DNA from: JBGQAS01 sp963699305
GTDB lineage: Bacteria; Chloroflexota; Anaerolineae; Anaerolineales; Anaerolineaceae
Length of the DNA: 64,000 nt
Reading direction: 5' to 3'
Assembly: GCA_963699305.1 (NCBI GenBank)
Contig: OY969431.1
Coordinates: 744,001 to 808,000 of the forward strand
A model generated the notes under the pieces. It saw only the letters and a list, made by a program, of their open reading frames with translations, was not told the DNA's origin and did no database searches. Each line of letters begins with the position of its first letter. Position 1 is the first letter of the stretch. The position numbers and the translations under genes were made by a program. This document shows positions 35,986 through 45,755 of the stretch, in pieces.

Positions 35986-37056
35986 ATGAATAAATTATCT
36001 ATTTCTCGGAGAGACTTTTAAAAATTCTTTAATGAGCGCAGTCTCTTGCCATTCTGGAAAAGAGATACCAGATATACCCAATTAACGGATTGGCCACAAA
36101 AAACCGCTTTGGGACGGAATTGCACAGCAGGAACGATTAACATCCGCAGCCGGCCTTCCGCGGATAGTTCGATTATTAATACTGTCTATGAGGACACAGT
36201 ATTTTTATGGGAGAAAGAAGTAGTTGGACAAGCTCCCCCTGGTCTTGTTAGTCGAAAGTGGATTCAAACTCCGGAAGGTTATATTTACGCTCCTTCATTA
36301 CAACCATGCAAATATTTACCTAATGTTCCAGTAACCTCTCTAGAAAATACAAGTTTTGGGCCTGGAATGTGGGTGGAAGTGACTGTACCTTTTGTAGATA
36401 TTTATTTAGCAAATCCTCCCGCAAGAGCGCCATGGTTATCAGCAGTTCAATATCCAAGACTTTATTTTGGTCAAATCATCTGGGTTGATGAATTATCCCA
36501 GGATGCATCAGGAAAGATAATGTATCGGATTAAAGAACGAACATCATATGAGGATATATTTTGGGCTGATGCAACAGCTTTTAAGCCATTAACCGACGAA
36601 GATTTCACTCCTATTACCCCCGATGTTATCAATAAGCAAATTGTTGTAAATGCTACTTATCAATATCTTTCATGTTTTGAAGAGGGAAAGGAAGTCTATT
36701 TTTGCAGGGTTTCCACAGGATCCAAGATCAATGCAGAAGGACAATCGGTAGACACATGGGCAACTCCTTTAGGCGAATTTCCCATCAATCGTAAACTTGC
36801 TTCGTTACATATGAGCGGTGGATCTTCGGGCAATGGGTATGATACTCCCGGGATTGGTTGGACCAGTCTATTTGCTCCAGGCGGCGTAGCTATCCATTCT
36901 ACATTTTGGCATAACGATTTTGGTGTTGCACGATCGCATGGTTGCGTCAATGTTTTGCCTGAAGATGCTAAATGGATATTTCGTTGGACACAGCCACTTG
37001 TTCCTTATGATCCCGGTGACGTTACAGTACAAATGCCAGGAGGGACAAAAGTTTAA
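35986..37056 (+). CDS. L,D-transpeptidase with SH3-like region (N-terminus disrupted)
   Basis: The intact part (36046-37056) holds an SH3-like region (about 25-80; INIRSRPSADSSIINTVY) and a YkuD L,D-transpeptidase catalytic domain. The catalytic motif is HSTFWHNDFGVARSHGCVNV, with the nucleophile Cys after HG. Such enzymes cross-link peptidoglycan. Upstream, ATG 35986 encodes MNKLSISRRDF, a twin-arginine signal start, then a TAA. Either three T-run deletions hide a hydrophobic Tat signal (DFLKILLMSAVSLPFW), or one TTA became TAA. The TTG at 36046 is the only uninterrupted start and lacks a signal peptide. Confidence 0.8.
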
Positions 37057-37089
37057 AGTAATTCAACCGATTTAATATCTGAAACCACT

Positions 37090-38088
37090 ATGAAAAATAC
37101 ACCCTTAATAATTACTTTGTACTGCATCAAGGATGGCTCGGACACAAACAATGTTGTGGACAAAATCCGTAATATTGGAAGAAAAATACCACTGAAATTA
37201 ATTGTCATTACAGACGATCAAATTCCCAGCTCAATATCACGAGGCAAACTACCTTTTATCCAGGTTGGTCCCTATCACTTAGAATTTCCGTTCACTGACA
37301 CTGATTTGGAAATAATGTTGAATTCTGCTCGAGATAGGATCAATCATTTGGAGAAATTGGACCCAGAGATTTATAAGAAACAAGTTCAAAAAAGCACTCG
37401 GATCACATTTTGGGATGGAGTCTCGCTGTGGATGTCTCGCCATTATCTATTGATTATTAATATGATCATTTTTTTATATACTGCAGTTCCATTTGCTGCA
37501 CCAGTTCTGATGAAATTTGGGGCTGTTAAAACTGCTAAAGGAATCTACACTTTTTACAGTCCACTCTGTCATCAATTGGCGTTCCGATCATATTTTTTAT
37601 TTGGTGAACAAGCTGTTTATCCACGCGAGTTGGCAAGGTTGAAATACCCGATCACGTACGAAAAGATTGTTGGTCATACAGACGTAGATATCATAGAGGG
37701 AAGAAATATTCTTGGTAATGAATTTCTTGGATACAAAGTAGCAATTTGTGAAAGAGATGTTGCTTTGTACGGTTCGTTCTTATTATTTGGTCTTATCTTT
37801 CAATTCACAAAACGCAAGATTAAGCCTCTAAATTTATGGATCTGGTTACTCTTGGGGATCGTCCCAATTGCCGTCGACGGGTTATCGCAATTGGGTGGTG
37901 TTGGAATTGCATTTCTGTCGTGGCTTCCAATGCGCGAGAGCACACCTTTATTAAGATCCATTACCGGTTTCCTTTTTGGATTTCTTTCCGGATGGTATCT
38001 TTTTCCTATATTGGAACAAACGATTTCTGAATCCAAATTAAGTTTGGAAAAGAAATTCATGTTAGCCAAATTGAAAAACGAAAAATGA
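37090..38088 (+). CDS. DUF2085 membrane protein with N-terminal thioredoxin-like domain
   Basis: This 332-residue protein begins with a ~75-residue glutaredoxin-like segment (LIITLYCIKDGSDTNNV, with GKLPFIQVGP as the cis-Pro loop). The CxxC motif is absent; only one cysteine remains. The rest is a DUF2085 membrane domain (about 120-310) with FYSPLCHQLAFRSYFLFGEQ and GYKVAICERDVALYGSFL and about four transmembrane helices. DUF2085 function is unknown; the conserved Cys/His suggest metal or redox chemistry. The stop overlaps the pgeF ATG (ATGA). Confidence 0.8.
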   Translation: MKNTPLIITLYCIKDGSDTNNVVDKIRNIGRKIPLKLIVITDDQIPSSISRGKLPFIQVGPYHLEFPFTDTDLEIMLNSARDRINHLEKLDPEIYKKQVQKSTRITFWDGVSLWMSRHYLLIINMIIFLYTAVPFAAPVLMKFGAVKTAKGIYTFYSPLCHQLAFRSYFLFGEQAVYPRELARLKYPITYEKIVGHTDVDIIEGRNILGNEFLGYKVAICERDVALYGSFLLFGLIFQFTKRKIKPLNLWIWLLLGIVPIAVDGLSQLGGVGIAFLSWLPMRESTPLLRSITGFLFGFLSGWYLFPILEQTISESKLSLEKKFMLAKLKNEK

Positions 38089-38869
38089 TTCGAAATGTAA
38101 ATAATGGCATTGAAGATTTAACATTTGAAAGCTTTCCACAAGATCGGTTAAATTTGTGCATGTTTTACTCGGAATGGGGGGATAAGCCCAGTTCCTTGGA
38201 AATCCTTGAATGTAGGTGGAACCGTTGGAGATTCAAGAGAAAATGTTGTTGAAAACCGAATTCGGATTTTTTCAACAATGGGAAAGAAATGTAGATTCAA
38301 TATATGATGTCTGGCAGGTGCATGGTATAGATTACAAAATTGCAGAGGAACCTCGCCAATTGGATAAAGGACATGAAAAAGCGGATATTATCCTGACACA
38401 AAAAAAGTCATTGACCTTGTTGATGCGTTTTGCGGACTGTGTTCCGATCTTCCTTTTTGATTCAATTAAGAACGCTATTGCAATCGCGCATGCTGGATGG
38501 ATGGGTACAGTAAATATGATTGCTGAAAAAGCTGTTCATATCATGTGTAAAGAGTATGGTTCCAATCCTAAGAATATTATTTCTGGGATTGGACCATCAA
38601 TTGGACCGGACCATTATGAAATTGGAAAAGATCTCCTAGATAAAATAGGTTTAGTGTTCCCTAATTACGTAAACGAAGTGATCACGAAAAAGACTGGACG
38701 TATAGACCTTAATTTATGGGAATTCAATTCGATTGCTTTACGTTTAGCAGGAGTGGTAAAAATTGAAGTTGCTAACATTTGTACTGCTTGTCATTTAGAG
38801 GATTGGTATTCTCATCGGGGCGAGAAAGGGAGAACAGGGCGATTTGGTGCTCTATTTGCATTGCGTTAA
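38085..38869 (+). CDS. pgeF: Laccase-domain protein, peptidoglycan editing factor PgeF/YfiH (two frameshifts here)
   Basis: The corrected protein is about 260 residues. The C-terminal piece (from about 38273) has DVWQVHGIDYKI, LLMRFADCVPIFLFD, AIAHAGWMGTVN, GIGPSIGPDHYEIG and CTACHLEDWYSHRGEKGRTGRF, the Cu/Zn-site motifs of the family. The N-terminal piece starts at ATG 38085. The G6 run at 38176-38181 (one extra G) and the T6 run at 38267-38272 (one extra T) break the frame around SPVPWKSLNVGGTVGDSREN. PgeF removes misincorporated amino acids from muropeptides and has purine-nucleoside/oxidase activities in homologues. It is followed by the YggS gene, as in many genomes. Confidence 0.88.
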
Positions 38870-38874
38870 TAAAT

Positions 38875-39611
38875 ATGGAAAATGAATTAGAAAGTCAAAT
38901 TAAGAAGAATTATGAAGATGTTTGTACCAAGATTTTCGAGGCTGCAAGTCGCAGTAATCGAAATTCGAAAGAGATTAAAGTTATCGTTGTAACAAAGAAA
39001 CAGCCTTTGGAAAAAATCAAGGCAGCCATCAATATTGGAATCAAAGTCTTTGGGGAAAACTATCCAGACGAAGCGGAAATGAAAATTCGAAGTATTGATA
39101 ATAACTCTGATATTGAATGGCATATGATCGGCCATTTACAAAGTCGGAAGATTCCTATTGTTTGTAACTATTTCTCGTATTTACATTCACTGGACTCTTT
39201 ACAGCATGCAATTAAATTAGATCAATATTTAATGCGATGGGGAAAAACTTATTGTGTTTATTGGAAGTAAACCTTGCCAATGAACAGACAAAATCGGGTT
39301 GGAGGGTTGGCAACCCAGATGAGTTCGAAAAAATTCTTCCTGATATTAATAATATTTGTAAACTTCAAAGAATAAAAATACGGGGGTTGATGGCGATGCC
39401 GCCTTTAGTCGATAATTCAGAAAAAACGCGATCCTATGTTGTACAATTGCGGAAAATTCGTGATCAAATTATGTATATTTTTCCTGAGATGAGATTGGAT
39501 CAACTATCTATCGGTACAAGTTCAGATTATCAAATCGCCATCGAGGAAGGATCCACGATGGTTCGGATCGGTGAAGCAATTTTAGGAACCAGGAAATTTC
39601 AGGATGTATGA
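38875..39611 (+). CDS. YggS family PLP homeostasis protein (frameshifted here)
   Basis: This alanine-racemase-like TIM barrel protein keeps PLP and amino acid pools balanced. The N-terminal part shows IKVIVVTKKQPLEKIKAAI (PLP Lys in TKK) and FGENYPDEAEMKI...IEWHMIGHLQSRKIP. The C-terminal part shows KIRGLMAMPPL, QLSIGTSSDYQIAIEEGSTMVRIG. The frame breaks at the G4A5 run 39239-39247; adding one A gives RWGKNLLCLLEVN. The corrected length is about 245 residues, normal for the family. It follows pgeF by five bases. Confidence 0.9.
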
Positions 39612-39875
39612 TTGCGATAATTATTGTCATCAATAATTGGCTTGCGAGAATATCAATTTTGCTTTAATCTTTACACGTGATCTTTTTGTATATATTGAAA
39701 CCTTACAACAAGCTTCGCGTAATTTTGGATGCGAAATTTTTAACTTAATCGATTCCTTTCCAAAGAAATTTACCAATAAACTCAGGAATGGATATTAGTC
39801 CGGTTTTATGGGCATTAAATTAATGAACTCATTAGGATTATTTTAGTAAATCTATTACAATTACTGGCATAGATT
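39612..39875. other. 264-bp gap with a possible remnant of a four-helix-bundle gene
   Basis: No intact gene is seen. On the plus strand about 39655-39798 an open stretch reads DLFVYIETLQQASRNFGCE then IFNLIDSFPKKF. This resembles part of a four-helix-bundle (23S rRNA intervening-sequence-type) protein, but it has no start and lacks the rest of the domain. Confidence 0.25.
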
Positions 39876-40190
39876 ATGGAAGAAAAAAGAGAATATAAAT
39901 TCCGCAATGTGAAGCTTGGAGCAGCGTTACATATACGTGTAACAACCCGTGCCAAAAAAAATGAAATAATTGGCATTCTGGAAAATGGGATAGTCAAAAT
40001 CCGATTAACCGCTCCCCCCGTAGATGGAAAAGCTAACAAGGGGTTAATTGAATTTCTTTCCAAAGTATTAAAAGTAAAAATCTCCGATGTGGAGATTGTC
40101 GCTGGTAGTACCAATCGGGATAAGATAGTATCGTTTACAAATATCCAGGCTGAAGAACTGGATAGTAGAATCCGTGCAAAAATCGCTTAA
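39876..40190 (+). CDS. DUF167 family protein (YggU-like)
   Basis: This 104-residue protein carries the DUF167 signature: LHIRVTTRAKKNEIIGI, IVKIRLTAPPVDGKANKGLI, EFLSKVLKVKISDVEIVAGS. The function is unknown; the family commonly lies near yggS and yggT, as here (265 bp after the YggS gene, with no yggT between). Complete and intact. Confidence 0.9.
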   Translation: MEEKREYKFRNVKLGAALHIRVTTRAKKNEIIGILENGIVKIRLTAPPVDGKANKGLIEFLSKVLKVKISDVEIVAGSTNRDKIVSFTNIQAEELDSRIRAKIA

Positions 40191-42543
40191 AGCTTTCTAA
40201 TAGGTATGAGTTTACGATTACTGTAGAGCCATATCAAGAATGAAGCTTTTTCTCTGATAATGTCTTCTTCGCCTGAGAACTTCCTGAAGACCGCATCAAA
40301 AATATTTTTCCTTGATAAATCTACTAAATAATCAAGTGATGCTATTTGTTCTTCAAAACTACCTGAAGCAAGAGTATCCAATAATAACGCGTAAGGCAAC
40401 TCGGATCTGCTAATTCCTTCTCCACGAGAACTCGCTATCTGGATTAGCCATGAAGCATCTGCCGCAATAGGCACTCTTCTTGGTAGAAAGGGATCAGGTT
40501 TAGTTCGCGTGCCTCAATGGCTTGAACTGCTGTATCACGTACTATCCATTGATTATCTTCCACCGATATTTTTGCAAGTAGATCATCCACCCAACTCTGA
40601 TGAATGTTTGATAAACCATAGATGCTGGCTTTGCGAACTGAAAGGTCATTTGTCCTGCAGGCTTCTTTGAGAACTTCATGCCCTTGTGGGATTATCATGG
40701 CCAACGCTTCTGCTGCTATTCTCTTGATAGATTCATCTCCAGAAAATAATGTGTCAACAATACTTTGTAGGGAGGATGCTCTATTTAGCAGAGCCAAACC
40801 AAAGAGTGCTGCACCTCTGGTATCAAATGATTCATCATTAATCAAATGAACTAAATCGGATTCAAATATGGTGTCATTAACAAATCCTGCGGTTAAAGCA
40901 GCCATTTGTCGAACAGATCCAACCTTGGATTGGAATAGTTGCTTAATAAGGTTGATATTTGTTCGGTCTTTTGAAAGGATGTAACCTGATAGAAATCCTA
41001 GACGCAACCCTAAAGGTAAATCATTCCTTTGGATAAGACGATATATTTCCAGAAGAATTGTTCCGCGCGCAGTCGATTGGATATTAGGATTTGCTGCTAA
41101 TCTGCTTATCTTCTGAAGTTGGACATATCCCGGAAAATCAGTTTTTAGATCGTAGCGAGATGCGATTTCACGAATGATATCGTCTGTACTAGAAAAATAT
41201 AACCAGGAGTTTGAATATGTCCATTGAAAGAAATCATAATGGAATTCTCTCGAGGTTATTGGGTAATAAATGCTTGCAAGGTAACCAGCGATAATTGGAT
41301 GGACAATCCTACAGGATCCCCGTAATGTTCTTTTGAAAATACCGACTTCTTGATAGGGTGCCTGTAAGAATGATGAGTGATTTTCTACAATGGAAGAATA
41401 AATGAATTTTGATAGATCTGACGGAATCTCATGATTGCTGAAGAACCTGCCGAGATACGATCGAACTAACGAGTGGGAGTCAGTTTTATATATGTCATTT
41501 GATAAAACTCCCCAAACAACAAGAGTCCATTCGAAAGGAGTTCGAATCGCATTCTCTTCGCTTAAGAATGTATTCAAGAGCTCATATTGTATTTGACCGG
41601 AAGGTTGAATTTTTTCTATCTCTTCGGAAATACTTTCCCAGTTTGTATACCACTTATACAGACACTCTTTGATAGTTTTTTTATCCCAGGCTGTAATAAA
41701 GGCAAGCCTGTATTTCAAATCATAGAGAAACGTACTATTCTCCTGGTTTATGGTGGTTACAAAGATGAGACGTGGATATTTTCGCATCAGATCTCGAATA
41801 AAAGCCAGAGCAGAATCTAATTCTGAAACTGATAACTCATCCAAACCATCGAGTAGCAAGATAATATTTGATTTCTGTAAATTGAAATTAATAAAATCGA
41901 GAATCTCCTTTTTGATTTCGGATTTAAACAATTCACATACGGTTAGTGAAATCGAATCAAAAGGATTTTCTGGATCATAGCTTTGATAATTACAATCATT
42001 TATATGAACGAATATAGGGATTTTTTCAGAATTCTCAACATTTTGGTTATTTAATTCGATATAGTTCATCAATAGCGAAGCAAGTGCTGTTGATTTTCCA
42101 CTACCAGGTTCACCAACGATTGCAATACTTACATTATTTGCAAGGATTTCCTTTAGTGAATATCGGCGGATATCATATTGCGAGATTAATTCTGGCCATA
42201 AAGGGTTGAAGGGAATTATTTGATCAGATGCTCTTTCAAGAAGTGGGGGAGCAAGAGGATCCAGAGCGGGGGGAGGTAGAAGAAATTGTGGCTCAATGAG
42301 TATATCCGAAAGAGGGAAAAGGAGTTCTGCAAGATGTTGGTGTTGGGCAAAAAGTAGATATCGAGAAAAAAACTTCTGCTGAATGGAATCGTTTTTTTTC
42401 CCTTGTTCTTGACTTGCAGCATTCTTACGTGTATCCCGGGAAATACGAAGAAACCTTCTAAATCCGATGATTATTAAGAATAATAAAATCGCCGCGACTA
42501 GACCAAGAATTAGAGAAATTTCATCTAAATATATTTTAGGCAT
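40187..42543 (-). CDS. Membrane-anchored NACHT ATPase with HEAT repeats (frameshifted here)
   Basis: The product is about 785 residues after correction. An N-terminal transmembrane helix (about 9-28; LILGLVAAILLFLIIIGF) is followed by a basic linker and then a NACHT/STAND ATPase module: Walker A GEPGSGKST (144-152), Walker B IILLLDGLDEL (227-237) and a sensor-like FVTTINQEN. A winged-helix-like middle comes next, and then HEAT-like repeats (about 520-780; VRQMAALTAGFVNDTIF, TRGAALFGLALLNRASS, IKRIAAEALAMIIPQG). The frame breaks at 40490-40492, where one missing C would restore NLIPFLPRRVPIAADAS. The ligand and output are unknown. It overlaps the end of the DUF167 gene by four bases. Confidence 0.85.
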
Positions 42544-42552
42544 ATCGAATGC

Positions 42553-43254
42553 TTATTGAGTATACAGTATCCGCCCGCACGTGCGGCAAAGTAGAATCTG
42601 AGTAGAAGTACGTGCTATTTGCCATTCCGCAGGAGTAATTTCAGAACCGCATGAACCACAGGTTTGATCGACTGCATTGGATACAGCAATCCCTTTTTTC
42701 TTTATACGGATATTTTCATACGTTTGAAGGATGCTCTTTTCGATCTGCTGGGTTACCACTTTCCTTTCGACCTGTAAATGTTCGATCTCGCTTTGCAGCT
42801 TTTGTTGTTCACCTTTTTTTTCGGCAATATTGGAAATGGAAATGGCTTTAGTATTTGAGAGATCTTTATCGGCTTGTTTAAGTATCTCGTCGCATTTTTC
42901 CAGGTCGGTCATTTTTTGAAGTATTGCTTCTTCTATTTCCCCAATATGAGCCTTATGCAAACGTATTTCATCTTGTAAACTCACCAATTCTTTGGAGTTC
43001 GATACCTTTCCTCCATATAATGCAGATTCGCTTTGTTCTATCTTAATTTTTTTACGACCTATCTCCAGTTCATAATCTTGAATTTCGTTTTTCAGTAATA
43101 TGCAGCGTTGTTGAATTTCAAAAAACAACTTTTCGGATTCAGTAACTGTTTTATCAGATGAAATCCTTTCCTCGAGAACTTTTATTATTTTTTGATTGTT
43201 ATCGATTTGGGAATCAATCTTCTGCAATTGAAATAAATGAAAGCTAACACTCAT
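42553..43254 (-). CDS. Coiled-coil protein with C4-type zinc ribbon
   Basis: This 233-residue protein begins MSVSFHLFQLQKIDSQI (ATG 43254). Residues about 15-180 are a long antiparallel-coil-like helical region, followed by a C-terminal zinc ribbon CGSCGSEITPAEW...LLCRTCGRILY. This is the widely conserved C4-type zinc ribbon family (CT398/HP0958-like), linked in some bacteria to sigma-54, flagella or RNA binding. A link to the adjacent NACHT gene (9-bp gap, same strand) is positional only. Confidence 0.85.
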   Translation of the reverse strand: MSVSFHLFQLQKIDSQIDNNQKIIKVLEERISSDKTVTESEKLFFEIQQRCILLKNEIQDYELEIGRKKIKIEQSESALYGGKVSNSKELVSLQDEIRLHKAHIGEIEEAILQKMTDLEKCDEILKQADKDLSNTKAISISNIAEKKGEQQKLQSEIEHLQVERKVVTQQIEKSILQTYENIRIKKKGIAVSNAVDQTCGSCGSEITPAEWQIARTSTQILLCRTCGRILYTQ

Positions 43255-43403
43255 AAAGAAATTATAGAAGAGTGATGGAAAATGCGCAAGTTGATTAATT
43301 GCAATCAGTTGCAAAGTCATATATACTTTTCAAAGGGTGATTTCAAGTATTATTAAGGATGATTGATTAAGCCGAAAATGAATCCGGAAAAATGTATTAG
43401 TAT

Positions 43404-45755
43404 ATGAAAAAACAAAATCTTGCACGAATAAAATCAATCTATCCTTTCCTGGTTGTTATTATTTTTCCTGTTCTACTATTTTGGGAATTATTTCTAAAAG
43501 GTAAAGTTCTTTATTGGGGTACGACTTCATTACAATTTTTACCTTGGTTGACTTTTTCATGGAGAACTGTATTACAAGGTCAGATCCCGCTTTGGAATCC
43601 TTTCAACGGGATGGGAGCACCATTCATTGCAAATTATCAATCTGCCTTTTTTTATCCGCCGACATGGATTACGTTTCCATTTTATACTCTAGGAGACATC
43701 AGAGCATTAAGCTGGGGACTTACTTTCCTCGTATTAATTCACGTAATTTGGGCGGGCGTAGGAATGGTTTTGCTTGTCCGCAGATTTCATTTTCCACCTT
43801 TGAGTCAGGTAATCAGTGGACTAGCATTTGCATGTTCCAGTTATTTATTAGCGCGGGTAAACTTTGTAAGCATGGTTTGCGCTATTGCATGGTTTCCATG
43901 GCTAATGTGGGCAGCTGAGCTGGCAATAACTCAAATTAATAAAAAGACCTTTTGGGAAAAAATAACTCAGAGTTTTCCTTTAATCCTTTGTATGACAATG
44001 CAATTGTTGACTGGGCATGCTCAGATCACATGGTATTGCTTGGTCTTTGTTGTAATTTGGGTTTTCGTTAGAGATTGGAAATCTCATGGATTTGCCAATA
44101 GCTTATCTGTTCTAATCATTATTATATGCAGTGGGATAGCAGCTTTTCTGTTAGCGAGCATCCAAATATTACCCACCCTCGAGTTATTAGTAAATTCCCA
44201 ACGAGCTTCAGAAGTTGGTTATGAGTATGCCACTAACTTTTCATTGTGGCCTTGGCGTTTATTTACATTTTTAACACCAAATGTATTTGGCAATCCAGGA
44301 AATGGAACGTATTGGGGCTATGGAAGTTTTTGGGAGGACGCCATATATTTTGGATTCCTGCCATTTGTATTTGCACTTAGCACTTTAAAGAAAATATTCC
44401 GCAAATCTGAGCATTCAGCGACTATTATCTTTTTATGGTGTATGACAATCATTTCAATATTACTCGCGCTGGGAAAAAATTTTCCACTTTTTCCATTTTT
44501 ATACAAATTCATTCCCACATTTAATCTATTTCAGGCTCCCACGCGCTTTATGATCTGGGCAATTTTTAGTCTTACTATTCTTGCGGGATTTGGTATATCA
44601 GAATGGAAACGAACAAAAGGTTGGGGTCTATATTTTTTACGGTTGACAAGGATGGGTTTATTCGCACTAATAATTGCAGGTGTCACGGCGTTATTTCTTG
44701 TAAAAGGACAAGCGATTGCTATAACCTTTTCTATTCTTTTTATGGGATTTCTTGGATTGATCACAAGCATTATCGTTCTATGGAGAAATGGCAGCCCGGA
44801 TTATTCGCGACATAATAAGATTTCTTTTGTTGTAATTCTAATATTCATTTGCATGGATCTAATGTTTGCTAGCAACCTAATCATTCCCTTAAGTCAGGGT
44901 CAAGAAAAGGAAAGTGCTTCAATAATTACCGCAATACCTAGTTCGAATACCTCTCGAACATATTTCGATAAAAAAACAATTTACAATTTATATTATTCCC
45001 GATTTTTCCGTTTTGATGATTTTCGCTTTCTTGAGAATAGCGAAGACCTTCACTTAATCGGAATCCCAAATATTAATTTAATCAAAGCATCATCCTCAGC
45101 AAATAATTTTGATCCCCTGTTACCTAAACGATATATAAATTGGCTCGATATGCTCGAAAATTCGAATGAAGATACTAAAGTAGTTCTCTTGGCTTTAATG
45201 AATGTGAATAATTACATAAAAATCAATCCTGAAAATAAAGCAGGACACGTTGATATTTCGATTAATAATCCAAATAGAATTTATTGGTATTCTTGTGCTG
45301 TTATTGCTGAAAATGAAGAAGAATCTTTTGAGATTGTTACGGATTGGTTACGAACAAATCCCGAACAAATTATGCATGATATCGTTATTGAAAGCAAACA
45401 CAAAATAGGTGAAAGTAATTGTTCAGCAAGTAACACTGCATCAATTTCGATAATAAAAGATCAAGGAAATGAAATTGAAATATCAGTTAAAAACAATTTA
45501 CCAGGGTGGTTGATGGTGGCTGATATTTACTACCCAGGTTGGGAAGTAATTGTAGATGGGAAAAAACAGGAGATATTCCCTGCTCAATATGCTTTTAGGG
45601 CGATTGACCTTCAACCTGGAAAGCATGATATCATTTTTACTTATCGTCCAGCTTCCTTTACAATTGGCGCAATCATTTCATTGTTAAGTCTATTATTATC
45701 GATTTTTCTGTTTGTAATTGCAAAGAAAATTTCCTCTGTGGAGCAGATTTTGTGA
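43404..45755 (+). CDS. YfhO-like polytopic membrane protein
   Basis: This 783-residue protein has about 12-13 transmembrane segments, mainly in residues 1-480, and a last helix near the C-terminus (IGAIISLLSLLLSIFLFVIA). A soluble extracytoplasmic region (about 490-740) contains WLMVADIYYPGWEVIVDGK, the hallmark of YfhO/DUF6311-like proteins. YfhO is involved in lipoteichoic-acid glycosylation in Firmicutes and has a GT-C-type fold; the sugar donor and acceptor here are unknown. It ends overlapping the MoxR gene start by four bases (GTGATG). Complete and intact. Confidence 0.82.
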   Translation: MKKQNLARIKSIYPFLVVIIFPVLLFWELFLKGKVLYWGTTSLQFLPWLTFSWRTVLQGQIPLWNPFNGMGAPFIANYQSAFFYPPTWITFPFYTLGDIRALSWGLTFLVLIHVIWAGVGMVLLVRRFHFPPLSQVISGLAFACSSYLLARVNFVSMVCAIAWFPWLMWAAELAITQINKKTFWEKITQSFPLILCMTMQLLTGHAQITWYCLVFVVIWVFVRDWKSHGFANSLSVLIIIICSGIAAFLLASIQILPTLELLVNSQRASEVGYEYATNFSLWPWRLFTFLTPNVFGNPGNGTYWGYGSFWEDAIYFGFLPFVFALSTLKKIFRKSEHSATIIFLWCMTIISILLALGKNFPLFPFLYKFIPTFNLFQAPTRFMIWAIFSLTILAGFGISEWKRTKGWGLYFLRLTRMGLFALIIAGVTALFLVKGQAIAITFSILFMGFLGLITSIIVLWRNGSPDYSRHNKISFVVILIFICMDLMFASNLIIPLSQGQEKESASIITAIPSSNTSRTYFDKKTIYNLYYSRFFRFDDFRFLENSEDLHLIGIPNINLIKASSSANNFDPLLPKRYINWLDMLENSNEDTKVVLLALMNVNNYIKINPENKAGHVDISINNPNRIYWYSCAVIAENEEESFEIVTDWLRTNPEQIMHDIVIESKHKIGESNCSASNTASISIIKDQGNEIEISVKNNLPGWLMVADIYYPGWEVIVDGKKQEIFPAQYAFRAIDLQPGKHDIIFTYRPASFTIGAIISLLSLLLSIFLFVIAKKISSVEQIL

